The notes under the pieces are model-generated. The model did not search any database and had not been told where the DNA came from. It saw nothing but the letters and a program-made list of their open reading frames with translations. DNA of 64,000 nt from Bog-473 sp963726135. GTDB taxonomy: Bacteria > Actinomycetota > Acidimicrobiia > Acidimicrobiales > RAAP-2. The DNA is taken from positions 186,001 through 250,000 of the forward strand of contig CAVSBE010000001.1 in NCBI GenBank assembly GCA_963726135.1. The letters run 5' to 3'. Below are positions 54,742 to 63,642 of this stretch, in pieces. Both the position numbers and the translations under genes were made by a program. Within the stretch, counting starts at the first letter, position 1. Every line of letters begins with the position of its first letter.

Positions 54742-55632
54742 GTGTCAGCCGTGCTCACGCCCGGGCACAAGGAGCAATGGGACACCGACGGGTGGTGCGT
54801 GGTGCCCGGCGTCATCCCGCCGGACCAGCTCTCGGCGGCCCAGGATGCGGTCCACCGCTACTTCCCCACCCCGGCCGAGACCGCGGCGGGCGGCGGCACC
54901 GAGGTCGGCGCGTGGCACACCTGGGACGCGCCGTGGCCCGAGTTCCCCTTCCACAGCTCGCGCCTCAACGCGCTGGTCCTGCACGACCGCGTGGTCGACC
55001 TCGCCGAAGGGCTGCTCGGCACCACCGACCTTGCGCTCTACATGGGCATCGTCACGGCGAAGTACGCCCAGCAGGCCTCCGGCTACAACCAGCTCCTGCA
55101 CGCCGACTACCCCAACCACATGCTGGTCGTCCCCCGCCACGAGGCCGGGTACCAGCAGGTGGAGTTCTTCGTCTACCTGACCGACGTCATGACCGAGGAC
55201 GGCGCGACCCGGTTCGTCTCGTGGCAGAGGACAAAGGACATCCCCGTCGAGCGGCACACGCTCAATTACGTGGACTACGCCGAGCTCTACGACGACCCGT
55301 CGGACGCGGCGGGGCCGGCCGGTTCCGTCGTCGCCTACCGCCCCGACGTCTACCACCGTTCGGTGGACTTCTCCGACCCCTCGCGGTACCGGGTGATGCT
55401 CCACGTCTCGTTCCGCCACCGCGACGCCGGCTGGGGCGGCTACCAGGCGTGGCCGTTCCGTGGCTTCTCGGTCGAGCTCAGCAAGTTCGTGCAGCAGGCC
55501 ACGCCACGCCAGCTGGCGCTCCTGGGCGTGCCCGAACCGGGCCACCCCTACTGGAACGAGGCGACGCTCGCCGGCGTGCAGGCCCGCTACCCCGAGCTCG
55601 ACATGGCTCCCTGGCGCGCCGCTCTCCGCTGA
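54742..55632 (+). CDS. Phytanoyl-CoA dioxygenase (PhyH) family protein
   Basis: The 296-residue Fe(II)/2-oxoglutarate-type oxygenase begins GHKEQWDTDGWCVVPGVIPPDQL, the usual PhyH start. The HxD iron motif is LLHADYPNHML, the distal His is in DVYHRSVDFSDPSRYRVMLHVSF and the following Arg would bind 2-oxoglutarate. The facial triad is therefore intact. It probably hydroxylates a small lipid or secondary metabolite; the substrate is not evident. GTG 54742 is the start. It is divergent from the TetR gene and shares the palindrome. Confidence 0.85.
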   Translation: MSAVLTPGHKEQWDTDGWCVVPGVIPPDQLSAAQDAVHRYFPTPAETAAGGGTEVGAWHTWDAPWPEFPFHSSRLNALVLHDRVVDLAEGLLGTTDLALYMGIVTAKYAQQASGYNQLLHADYPNHMLVVPRHEAGYQQVEFFVYLTDVMTEDGATRFVSWQRTKDIPVERHTLNYVDYAELYDDPSDAAGPAGSVVAYRPDVYHRSVDFSDPSRYRVMLHVSFRHRDAGWGGYQAWPFRGFSVELSKFVQQATPRQLALLGVPEPGHPYWNEATLAGVQARYPELDMAPWRAALR

Positions 55633-55653
55633 CTCCCGCGGCCGGGTGCAGGG

Positions 55654-57072
55654 TCAGCCGGCGTGCCGCGGCGAGCCCGGCGCCACCGAGGGCCACGGCA
55701 GGGCGCGCTCGGCCACCAGGGCCAGGTCGAGGAGCAATTCCTCCCGGTGGTGCCCGGCGAGCACCTGCAGCCCGACCGGCAGCCCGTCGAGCAGCCCGGC
55801 CGGGATGCTGACCGCAGGGCTGCCGTTGAGGTTCGACGGCGCCGTGAGGGCCGCGTTGTTCATGATGGCGCGGGTGAAGCCGATCTCGTGGATGAGATCG
55901 GCCCCCGGGACGGTCGATGGCGGTGGCCCCTCCGCGGCGAAGGCCACGTCGGGATGCGTCGAGCAGAAGACGAAGTCCGCCTGGTCGAACAGCTCCGCCA
56001 TCGCCCCGTTGAGCTGGCGGCGGTAGCTCTCGATGGCGGCCGCCCGTTCGAGGTTGTATCGCTCCCGCGCCGCCTCGACTCCGGCCCGCATCTCGCGCGA
56101 GAGCTCGCCCACGCGGTCGGGATATGCGTCCCCGAGGTCGGCAACGAAGGAGGGCTGGTTCGCCATCGCCCACTGCCCGCGCAGCGGCGGCAGCGTGGGC
56201 GCGACGGTGACCAGGCGCAAGTTGGCCGCGGCAGCGAGGCGGGCTGCGGCCACGACGACGAGGTCGGCCACCTCGTCGCGGACCCGGGCGATCCCCAGGT
56301 CCACCACAATTGCCGCGGTCAGGCCCGACAGGTCGTAGGTCCCGAGTGCGGCCTCCCACCCGCCCACGACGGGCAGGCTCAGCGGGTCACGCCGATCGAA
56401 CCCGTTGCAGCAGTCGAAATACCGCGCCGTGTCGCGCACCGAGCGGCTCAGGCAGCCGAGCACCGTGGTCATCGGCTCGATCCCGGCGTCGGGTCCCTTC
56501 GGGATGCGACCGTAGGTCGCCTTCAGCCCGAACAGGCCGCTGAAACCGGCCGGGCCGCGGATCGACCCGCCCCCATCGCTACCCGTTGCGATCGGCAGCA
56601 AGCCGCCGGCGACCGCCGCCGCCGAGCCACCCGACGATCCGCCGGGAGTACGTTCGGGGTTCCAGGGGTTGCGCGTCGTCCCGTGCAACTCGGTCGAGGT
56701 GCAATTGATGCCACCGAACTCGGGCGCGGTCGTCTGCGCGGCCAGGATGGCGCCGGCGGTCCGAAGCCGGTCCACTGATGTGTCGTCGTGATCGGAGACG
56801 CGGTCCTTGAAGAGCATGGACGCCTCGGTGTACGGCCAGCCCTCGACCCGCTCCAATTCCTTGATGCCCCAGGGGACACCGCCGAACGGCAACGCGACGT
56901 TGGCAACCTTGGCGGCCTCGCGCGCCCGTTCGAAGTCGGTGAAGCTGAACGCGTTGAGCGGGGACGCCTCAATGGCGGCGATGCAGTCGTCGAGTGCCTC
57001 GATCGGCGAGACCTCCTTGGCCCGGAAGGCATCGACGAGGCTGCACGCGTCATTGAGCCAGGGGGTCCTCAC
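55654..57072 (-). CDS. Amidase signature family hydrolase
   Basis: The 472-residue amidase has the Ser-cisSer-Lys triad: Lys71 (FGGVPWGIKELE), the cis-Ser in PGGSSGGSAAAVAGG (146-147) and nucleophile Ser170 in GSDGGGSIRGPAGFSGLFGLKATYGRIP. Length is normal. It hydrolyses an amide of unknown identity; GatA is unlikely since gatB and gatC are absent and the C-terminal half diverges. The GTG at 57072 is used. It is divergent from the D-threonine aldolase-like gene with 62 bp between. Confidence 0.88.
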   Translation of the reverse strand: MRTPWLNDACSLVDAFRAKEVSPIEALDDCIAAIEASPLNAFSFTDFERAREAAKVANVALPFGGVPWGIKELERVEGWPYTEASMLFKDRVSDHDDTSVDRLRTAGAILAAQTTAPEFGGINCTSTELHGTTRNPWNPERTPGGSSGGSAAAVAGGLLPIATGSDGGGSIRGPAGFSGLFGLKATYGRIPKGPDAGIEPMTTVLGCLSRSVRDTARYFDCCNGFDRRDPLSLPVVGGWEAALGTYDLSGLTAAIVVDLGIARVRDEVADLVVVAAARLAAAANLRLVTVAPTLPPLRGQWAMANQPSFVADLGDAYPDRVGELSREMRAGVEAARERYNLERAAAIESYRRQLNGAMAELFDQADFVFCSTHPDVAFAAEGPPPSTVPGADLIHEIGFTRAIMNNAALTAPSNLNGSPAVSIPAGLLDGLPVGLQVLAGHHREELLLDLALVAERALPWPSVAPGSPRHAG

Positions 57073-57134
57073 CGAGCGGAGAGTACCCGAGCGTCCCTGC
57101 CCGCGGCCCGGGAGGGGTCGGTAGCCTGCCAGTC

Positions 57135-58127
57135 GTGAAGATCTCGCAGCTCACGACGCCGGCGCTCGTGGTGGACGCGCCGGGTCTCGAGGCCAACCTG
57201 CGCACCATGGCCCAGGCCCTGCCGGGAGGCCGGCTCCGACCCCACATCAAGGCGCACAAGTGCACGGCGCTGGCGGCGCACCAGGCCTCCCTCGGCCACA
57301 CCGGCTTCACGTGTGCCACTGCGGCGGAGATGGAGGGCATGGCGCGGGCAGGGCTCGGCGAGGATCTCCTCTTGGCAAACGAGGTGGCCGACGCGGCCCG
57401 GCTCGGCGCGCTCGCCCGCACCGGTGCACGCGTGACAGTGGCCGTCGACTCCGAAGAGACGATCGCCGCCGCAGCCCGTGCCGGCGTGGGCGAGGTGCTG
57501 ATCGACGTGAACGTCGGCCTCCCCCGCTGCGGCTGTCCGCCCGACGACGCCGGCCGGCTGGCCCAACAGGCGCGCGCCGCGGGCATGGCCGTGCGCGGCG
57601 TCATGGGATACGAGGGCCACATCGTCGGGCTCGAGGACCGGCGCAGGCGGACCGAGATGCTCGGGGAGTCAATGGCCCAGCTCATGCTCGCCCACGACGA
57701 GGTGGGTGGGGATGTGATCTCGGCGGGAGGCACGGGCACCTACGACATCAACAGGTGGGCCACGGAGATCCAGGCCGGCTCGTACGCCCTGATGGACACG
57801 GCTTACGGCAAACTCGGCCTGCCGTTCGTGCAGGCGCTGACGGTGCTGTCCACCGTGATCTCGGTGTCGAAGGACTGGGTGGTGGCCGACTGCGGGCTGA
57901 AGGCCCTCGGCATGGACCACGGCAACCCCTCCGTCGAGGGAGCAGAGGTGTGGTTCTGCTCGGACGAACACCTGACCCTCGACCCGCAGGGCCCGCTGCG
58001 GGTCGGGGACCGCATCCGCGTGCTTCCGGCGCATGTCGACCCGACGGTCGCTTACCACGAACATCTGCACGTGATCGACGGCGACGAGGTGCTCGAGCGG
58101 TGGGCAGTCGACCTGCGGGGCTGGTGA
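57135..58127 (+). CDS. D-threonine aldolase-like PLP enzyme (alanine racemase N-terminal fold)
   Basis: The 330-residue fold-type III PLP protein begins QLTTPALVVDAPGLEANL. The PLP lysine is in LRPHIKAHKC (the PHxKxHK block). GTGTYDI binds the phosphate, and the C-terminal domain has VLPAHVDPTVAYHEHLHVID, where DSD1/D-threonine aldolases place their metal-binding His and Cys; here a second Cys is not obvious. It should split or dehydrate a D-3-hydroxy amino acid. It has a GTG start and lies just upstream of the PRC-barrel gene. Confidence 0.82.
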   Translation: MKISQLTTPALVVDAPGLEANLRTMAQALPGGRLRPHIKAHKCTALAAHQASLGHTGFTCATAAEMEGMARAGLGEDLLLANEVADAARLGALARTGARVTVAVDSEETIAAAARAGVGEVLIDVNVGLPRCGCPPDDAGRLAQQARAAGMAVRGVMGYEGHIVGLEDRRRRTEMLGESMAQLMLAHDEVGGDVISAGGTGTYDINRWATEIQAGSYALMDTAYGKLGLPFVQALTVLSTVISVSKDWVVADCGLKALGMDHGNPSVEGAEVWFCSDEHLTLDPQGPLRVGDRIRVLPAHVDPTVAYHEHLHVIDGDEVLERWAVDLRGW

Positions 58128-58164
58128 CCCGGGCCGTAGGGTGAGCCGAGACAAGGAGGTCCCC

Positions 58165-58806
58165 ATGGCAGAGGCCACGTTCACGATCGGGTCCGCCGTC
58201 GCCTGCAGCGATGGACCGTGCGGCACCCTGAGCAGGGTGGTGGTCGACCCGCTCGCCCGCGAGGTCACCCACCTGGTCGTGGAGCCCGCGCACCGAAGCG
58301 GCCTCGGTCGCCTCGTCCCGCTCGGCCTCGTCGAGGCGGGAGGGGGCGAGGTCCGCCTCCGCTGCACCCGCGAGGAGTTCGAAGAGCTCCCCCTGGCGGA
58401 GGAGACGGACTTCCTCCCCGGCGGCAGCGGCTACGAGGACTACGCAGCGCACGAGGCGTACTACTGGCCCTACTACGGGATTGACGTGGTCGGGGAACCC
58501 ATGGTGGCCAACGCCAGCGGGGTCGTCACCCGCGACATGCTGCCGAAGGGAGAGGTCGGGGTGCGCCGTGGCGAGCGGGTCCACGCGACCGACGGCGAAG
58601 TCGGCAAGGTCGAGGGCCTCGTGGTCGAGGCGACGCACGGGCACGTCACCCACGTCCTGCTCCAGGAAGGGCACCTGTGGGGACGCAAGGAGGTCGCCAT
58701 CCCGATCGGGTCCGTCGAGCGCCTCGACGACGGCATCACCGTCAACTTGACCAAGAAGGAGATCGAGGATCTGCCTGCCGTCGGGGTTGCCGGCCCAAGC
58801 GCCTAG
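58165..58806 (+). CDS. PRC-barrel domain protein
   Basis: The 213-residue protein starts at ATG 58165 behind a perfect AAGGAGGT site; an earlier in-frame GTG at 58141 would include that site and is rejected. Two PRC-barrel-like halves are seen (FTIGSAVACSDGPCGTLSRVVVDPLAREVTHLVVEP and VRRGERVHATDGEVGKVEGLVVEATHGHVTHVLLQEGHLWGRKEVAIPIGSV). The linker has YEDYAAHEAYYWPYYG. PRC barrels often bind RNA or act as adaptor domains; the role here is unknown. It probably shares a transcript with the PLP enzyme. Confidence 0.85.
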   Translation: MAEATFTIGSAVACSDGPCGTLSRVVVDPLAREVTHLVVEPAHRSGLGRLVPLGLVEAGGGEVRLRCTREEFEELPLAEETDFLPGGSGYEDYAAHEAYYWPYYGIDVVGEPMVANASGVVTRDMLPKGEVGVRRGERVHATDGEVGKVEGLVVEATHGHVTHVLLQEGHLWGRKEVAIPIGSVERLDDGITVNLTKKEIEDLPAVGVAGPSA

Positions 58807-59084
58807 CGGGAAGGCTGACCTGCGAGCCGAGCTCTGTCGCTCCGCGACGCGCCCGACGGCGAATGGAACCCCTCAGACAACGAATCCTACGAAGCGGAAG
58901 ACGTGGACCCGATCACTATCGACACTTATGCATGCAAGCCCGCTGACGCCGTTCATCGTCGAGGCTGACGTCGTACAAGAGTCCCCAGAGCGCCGAGTCC
59001 ACTGGGTCGATGGGCGCGGAGGAGGCCGCCGACCGAGGAGCCAATTCTCACCGGGCTGGTCCGATCGCCTAATATCGTCACCTT

Positions 59085-60320
59085 ATGCGAGCGAATCAAA
59101 AGGTGGGGTCGGTGGTGATCGGCGCCGGCCCATACGGCCTGGCCGCCGCCACGCACCTGACAGAACTCGGCGTCGAGCACCGCGTTTTCGGCACCCCGAT
59201 GGGCGGGTGGTTCGAGCACATGCCGATCGGGATGTTCCTCAAGTCGACAGCCCTTGACTCGAGCATCGGCTCGCCGCATCCGAAGATGGGGATCGGCGAC
59301 TGGTGCGTGGCGGCCGGAGTCGAGCCCTACGACAAGGACGGCGCCGAGATCCCGATCCCGATCGCCGACTTCATCGAGTACGGCAGGTGGTTTCAAGAGC
59401 GGGAGGTGCCCGAGCTCGAGCAGGAGCAGGTCGCCGGCATCACTCGCGTGGCGTCCGGATTCGAGGTCGAGCTCACATCGGGCGAGCGGTTCTGGTCGGC
59501 AACGGTGGTCGTCGCCGTCGGCACGGCGCCGTTCGCCTACGTGCCACCCGAGCTTCGGGCCGCGGGGAGCGAAGCGGCGTGGGCGTGCGGGCGCATCAGC
59601 CATTCGAGCGATCACCACGATCTGTCCGGATTCAGTGGCAAGACCGTCGCGGTGATCGGACGGGGCCAATCGGCTCTCGAGACCGCTGTGCTGCTCCACG
59701 AGGCCGACGCGGCGGTGCACCTCCTTGTCCGATCACCCGATCTGCTCTGGGGTGGACCTCCGACCCCCGGCGACCCGAGCCTCCTGCACAAGCTGCGGAC
59801 GCCTCCATCGCAGCTCGGCGGCGGCTGGACGCATCTGCTCATCACGCGCTACCCGGCGGCCTACCGGCACCTGCCCGATCGGGTCCGAATCGCCGGCGTA
59901 CAAAAGATCCTCGGTCCATTCGGCGCGTGGTGGCTGAAGCTCCGGTTCGAGGGGATCGACCTCCGCCTCCAGACCAAGGTGACGGGCGCCGGCCCGCACG
60001 CTGACGGCGTCCGGCTGGACCTCGTCGACCAGGGCGGCACGTCCTCGCAGCTCGACGTGGATCACGTCATTGCCGCCACGGGTTACCGAGTCGACCTGCA
60101 CTCCCTCGGGTTCCTCCCGGGTGAGCTGGCGGGCTCGATCGCCACCTTGGAAGGATCGCCCCGACTGACGCGGGATTTCGAGTCGTCCGTGCCGGGCCTC
60201 TTCTTCATCGGACTGGCTGGGGCAGCCACCTTCGGCCCGATGATGCGTTTCGTCTGCGGCTCCGGCTTCGCCGGTCCACGGGTGGCCGAAGGCGTGACCG
60301 CCCGTCTCCGCGGGGGCTGA
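59085..60320 (+). CDS. FAD/NAD(P)-binding flavoprotein (flavin monooxygenase-like)
   Basis: The 411-residue protein has the first dinucleotide motif VVIGAGPYGLAAATHLTELG at residues 9-28 and the second VAVIGRGQSALETAVLLHEA at about residue 185, the arrangement of class B flavin monooxygenases and related lysine/ornithine N-oxygenases. The C-terminal VDHVIAATGYRVDLHSLGFLP matches the ATGY motif before the end. The FxGxxxHxxxW fingerprint of true Baeyer-Villiger enzymes is not seen. The substrate is unknown. It is convergent to the polysaccharide-type cluster. Confidence 0.82.
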   Translation: MRANQKVGSVVIGAGPYGLAAATHLTELGVEHRVFGTPMGGWFEHMPIGMFLKSTALDSSIGSPHPKMGIGDWCVAAGVEPYDKDGAEIPIPIADFIEYGRWFQEREVPELEQEQVAGITRVASGFEVELTSGERFWSATVVVAVGTAPFAYVPPELRAAGSEAAWACGRISHSSDHHDLSGFSGKTVAVIGRGQSALETAVLLHEADAAVHLLVRSPDLLWGGPPTPGDPSLLHKLRTPPSQLGGGWTHLLITRYPAAYRHLPDRVRIAGVQKILGPFGAWWLKLRFEGIDLRLQTKVTGAGPHADGVRLDLVDQGGTSSQLDVDHVIAATGYRVDLHSLGFLPGELAGSIATLEGSPRLTRDFESSVPGLFFIGLAGAATFGPMMRFVCGSGFAGPRVAEGVTARLRGG

Positions 60321-60323
60321 GGT

Positions 60324-61655
60324 TCAAGAGCGGGACCGCACCGCCCTTCGCCGGATCCGGACCGAGGCCGGCACTTGCCGCACAATCATGGTGGTGAAGG
60401 GCAGTGGGTCATCGAGGCTGAACCAGGCGAGCCTGAGACGGGTGGGCGCGCCCGGGATCTCGGGAGGTTGCGGCTGTCCCCGGTAGTACCCGTTGGCCGC
60501 CAGACCGAAGTTCTCTACGAGGAATCGCTCTCCGTCGACCGGGCGCCCGGGACTCAACGGGCGCCCGGAGAGGTCGAGGTGCATCGCCCTCACGACGTCG
60601 ACGCCGCCATCGTCCTCGAACATGCGGAATTGGGCCCCGACGCGAGGGTTGAAGTCGAGCAGGTGATAGGTGCCCGTTCTTCGGTCGTATCGCCAGTCCG
60701 TGTCGAAGATGCCGCAGTACCCGATGCGCCGGCACAGCTCGCGGACGGAGCGCTCGATCTCCTCGTTCCTCTCCGTTCGGGCGTAGGCGGTGGCACCGGC
60801 GCGTGCCGGCCACGACCAGAGCTTGCGGCCGGTGAAGATCCGGGCGACGTCCGACGAGGCCGTGCAATAGCCGTGCACGAACCAGTCCTCCGCGACCTCG
60901 TCGGGCAGGTACTCCTGCACGACGACGTCGGAGCCCTCCGGCCAACGGTCAAACGCCGCCCGCAATCGTCCCACGTCCTCGGCAGTGCGCACCACGGCGC
61001 TGCCCGTCACGACCGGGCGGGTCAGTCGGCTCCACGGATCGTTCTGCTTCACCACGACCGGGAGCGCCAGGTCGGCCAGTGTTGCCTCCAGATCGCCCGT
61101 CTTCACGCACGACGTGGCAGGCGTCGGCACGCCGAAACGCCGGCAGATCTCATAGAGCCCGAACTTGCTGGCAAGCTGGCGCGGCAGGTCTGGAGGGACG
61201 GCGGGGCTGATGACTCGGCCGGCCAGCGCACCGGCGCCTTCTGCCACGAGCACAGCGGCCTGGTCGTCGGTGCAGACGAGCATCGGTCTGGCCGGCAGGC
61301 GGTCGATCACCTCGACGAGACGGTCGAGCAGTGCCGACTGGTCCGGTTCCCCGCCGGACGAGAGCTTCACCTGGCCGGTCAGGTACCGACTGGTCGACGC
61401 AGGGGACACGCCCTCCTCTGTCACGGCGTAGACGGGCACACCGGCACGACCCAGTGTGCGGATCACCCCGACCGTGCCGTGATGGATCGGGTAATGGCCG
61501 ACCCGGACGAGGAGGACCGGCAGACCACGGTCGAGGGCAGGGGGCGCGGTCCGACGGCGATCACCCTTCGGCAGATGACCGAGCAAGGTGTCGAGGGTGC
61601 GCCCCTTCCGAGCCCGCGTCGCCATGGCCGTTTTGTCCGGCTCAATCGGTTTCAT
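60324..61655 (-). CDS. ATP-grasp domain carboxylate-amine/thiol ligase
   Basis: The 443-residue ATP-grasp protein has an N-terminal Rossmann-like part (VLLVRVGHYPIHHGTVGVIRTLGRAGVPVYAVTEE), the central SKFGLYEICRRFGVPTPATS and LPVVVKQNDPWSRL with the ATP-binding lysine, then VVVQEYLPDEVAEDWFVHGY and the metal-binding FDTDWRYDRRTGTYHLLDFNPRVGAQFRMFED. Members ligate amino acids or amines to carboxylates, some on cell-surface glycans. ATG 61655 overlaps the flippase end by 14 bp; ATG 61625 is an alternative. Confidence 0.82.
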   Translation of the reverse strand: MKPIEPDKTAMATRARKGRTLDTLLGHLPKGDRRRTAPPALDRGLPVLLVRVGHYPIHHGTVGVIRTLGRAGVPVYAVTEEGVSPASTSRYLTGQVKLSSGGEPDQSALLDRLVEVIDRLPARPMLVCTDDQAAVLVAEGAGALAGRVISPAVPPDLPRQLASKFGLYEICRRFGVPTPATSCVKTGDLEATLADLALPVVVKQNDPWSRLTRPVVTGSAVVRTAEDVGRLRAAFDRWPEGSDVVVQEYLPDEVAEDWFVHGYCTASSDVARIFTGRKLWSWPARAGATAYARTERNEEIERSVRELCRRIGYCGIFDTDWRYDRRTGTYHLLDFNPRVGAQFRMFEDDGGVDVVRAMHLDLSGRPLSPGRPVDGERFLVENFGLAANGYYRGQPQPPEIPGAPTRLRLAWFSLDDPLPFTTMIVRQVPASVRIRRRAVRSRS

Positions 61656-62928
61656 TGCCTGTCTCGGAATCGACTGCGGGGACACGATGGAAGACATGCA
61701 GCACCGGTGCGAGGAGGAACATCGCCTCGCAGGATGCACAAACCACCCAACCGAGACAGATACCATTCAGACCCCACACCACACCGCCAACGGCCGATCC
61801 CGCGACTTCGACAGCAGTCCCGATGGCCATGATGCTCGCGGCGTGGGTCATGCGGTGCTGGGCTCGGCGGATCGACACGTAGTGGTCCTTGATGACGTAG
61901 GCAGGTCCCACCAGGATCAAGAGGCGCAGCGCCGTGGTGCCGTGTTCAGCATAGGCAGGACCGAAGAGACGCAAGGCGTACGGCGCAGCAATCTCCACGA
62001 CCAAGATCATTCCCCCGATCAGCGCGAGGCCAAGGGGAAAGGTCCGTCGTACATAGCGGTGGAGGAGGCCGGGATCACCCGAGCGCTCAGCGAACAGAGA
62101 GAGGGCGAGCAGGTACGGGATGACCATCATAGCGGAGCCAAGCAGAAACGCAGCGGAGAAGTAGGCGACGTCCGACGGTGAGATCAGGAGCGTTGCCGTC
62201 AGTGGGACGATGTAATAGACCGAACTTATGGAGAGATTGAGTACGTGGTGCTGGAGCGAGAGTTTGCCAAACCGGCGTACGAGCGCTTCACGGTGAGCCA
62301 GTGTTCCTTCTTCGGCACGGCTGTGTTCCAGCCCGAGCATGGGCATGCAAACGAAGAAGGCGACCACGAAGGACATCGCCCAGGCAAAGATCAGACCGGT
62401 GCTGGTGCGCGTGGAAGCAAGGACCAGGACGCCGAGACAGGCGAGCTTCATGATGGAGCTGAGGCTGCCTCGCCAGAGCTGCGCCGCGGCGCGGTGCAGT
62501 CCGACCGCCGCACCGTCGAGAGTGAGCCCCGCCATGGTTGCCACCGACCCGACGACGAAGAGGGCCGCCATAGCGGGATCTGCGCCGATTATTCGGAGAC
62601 TCTGTCCGAGCCAGGGGGACAGCGCGATGGTGCCGATGGCCATGATCAGGACCACGAACGCAGCGATCGCGTTTCCGGTCGTGAAGAGAACGCGCCGCTC
62701 CGTGACGTCGACCGATTCAATTTCCGCCAGGAGGAGCAGTGGGATCCCGAGTGCGCCGACGGCCGCCAGGAGTAACGCCGTGGAAGCCGCCGCGGCGGAG
62801 AGACCGACTTCCGTCGGACCAAAGAGATGCGTCGCGGCCGCCCAGTAGACCAGGCCCATCAACGCAACTGCGCCCTGGTTGGCGACGAGATACCCGAACG
62901 TGGTGAAAAGGCGTCGCAACTCTGCCAT
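61642..62928 (-). CDS. Polysaccharide flippase (Wzx/MVF-like membrane protein)
   Basis: The protein of about 428 residues has 12-14 predicted membrane helices. It begins MAELRRLFTTFGYLVANQGAVALMGLVYWAAATHLFGPTEVGLSAAAAS, typical of O-antigen/teichuronic-acid flippases that move lipid-linked sugars across the membrane. ATG 62928 is chosen since GGAGAG lies 9 bases upstream; starts at 62964 or 63135 are possible and would add a basic cytosolic tail. With the ATP-grasp and glycosyltransferase genes it forms a surface-glycan cluster. Confidence 0.82.
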   Translation of the reverse strand: MAELRRLFTTFGYLVANQGAVALMGLVYWAAATHLFGPTEVGLSAAAASTALLLAAVGALGIPLLLLAEIESVDVTERRVLFTTGNAIAAFVVLIMAIGTIALSPWLGQSLRIIGADPAMAALFVVGSVATMAGLTLDGAAVGLHRAAAQLWRGSLSSIMKLACLGVLVLASTRTSTGLIFAWAMSFVVAFFVCMPMLGLEHSRAEEGTLAHREALVRRFGKLSLQHHVLNLSISSVYYIVPLTATLLISPSDVAYFSAAFLLGSAMMVIPYLLALSLFAERSGDPGLLHRYVRRTFPLGLALIGGMILVVEIAAPYALRLFGPAYAEHGTTALRLLILVGPAYVIKDHYVSIRRAQHRMTHAASIMAIGTAVEVAGSAVGGVVWGLNGICLGWVVCASCEAMFLLAPVLHVFHRVPAVDSETGNETD

Positions 62929-63642
62929 GTGATGCGGCTCTCCGCCGCCATACCAATTCAGCATCGAGATTCCGAGCTTTGGGCTGCGACGGCCATCCTG
63001 CGAAGTCGGGGCGCGGCCGGTCACACGCCCGAACCATCGAAACCACGCCTGTGACCGCCGCACTGCACGAACAAATGCTACCGGCAGTTGGTGAGGTCTT
63101 CCTTTCAGAACACGCTCGTCCTCAACAAGAAACACGCCTCGGCTGAGTGGCGCCGTCCAACTGAGTGAAGCTCAGCGTGAAGAACGCTGAGCCGCCGAAT
63201 TTGAGAATCGAACTCTGCTCGTCGCCCGTTTCGCCGTGCTCTTTCGAGATGCCTTCGAACCTCGGCCGGGTGTCACGCTGGCCCTCTTGAAGGAACTCGT
63301 AGCCCGCTCACGGTCACGAGAGGCTCTCCGTGAAGATCTATCCCGCCACGGTGTTCAGGGTCCATGCCGCCGACGCTGGCCTCGGGACCAGAACGACGGG
63401 CTCAATCGGTCCTGATGGCGTTGGCGAGGGCTGTCACTCAATGCTTAACAAACATCAGCGAAAGCCCTGTTCATAGGGTACGCCATTGCGATCTCCCGTT
63501 CACGGGTGTGTGGCCCTCTGAATCCCGCCTACAGGCCGGCTCATCGTCAACTTTCTGTCCCTGCCGGCGGCGCGTGGTGCGCGGTTCCTGCCGACCGGAT
63601 GCTCCGGATGCTCCACTTGTTGTTCTAAAGTTGTTAATCGGC
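62929..63642. other. Long gap between the flippase and the glycosyltransferase
   Basis: About 700 bp. The first 200 bp remain open in the flippase frame and could be its N-terminal extension. Beyond 63140 no frame has convincing codon bias, and the composition is lower in GC than in the flanking genes. No RNA gene, repeat or insertion element was recognised. Confidence 0.4.
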
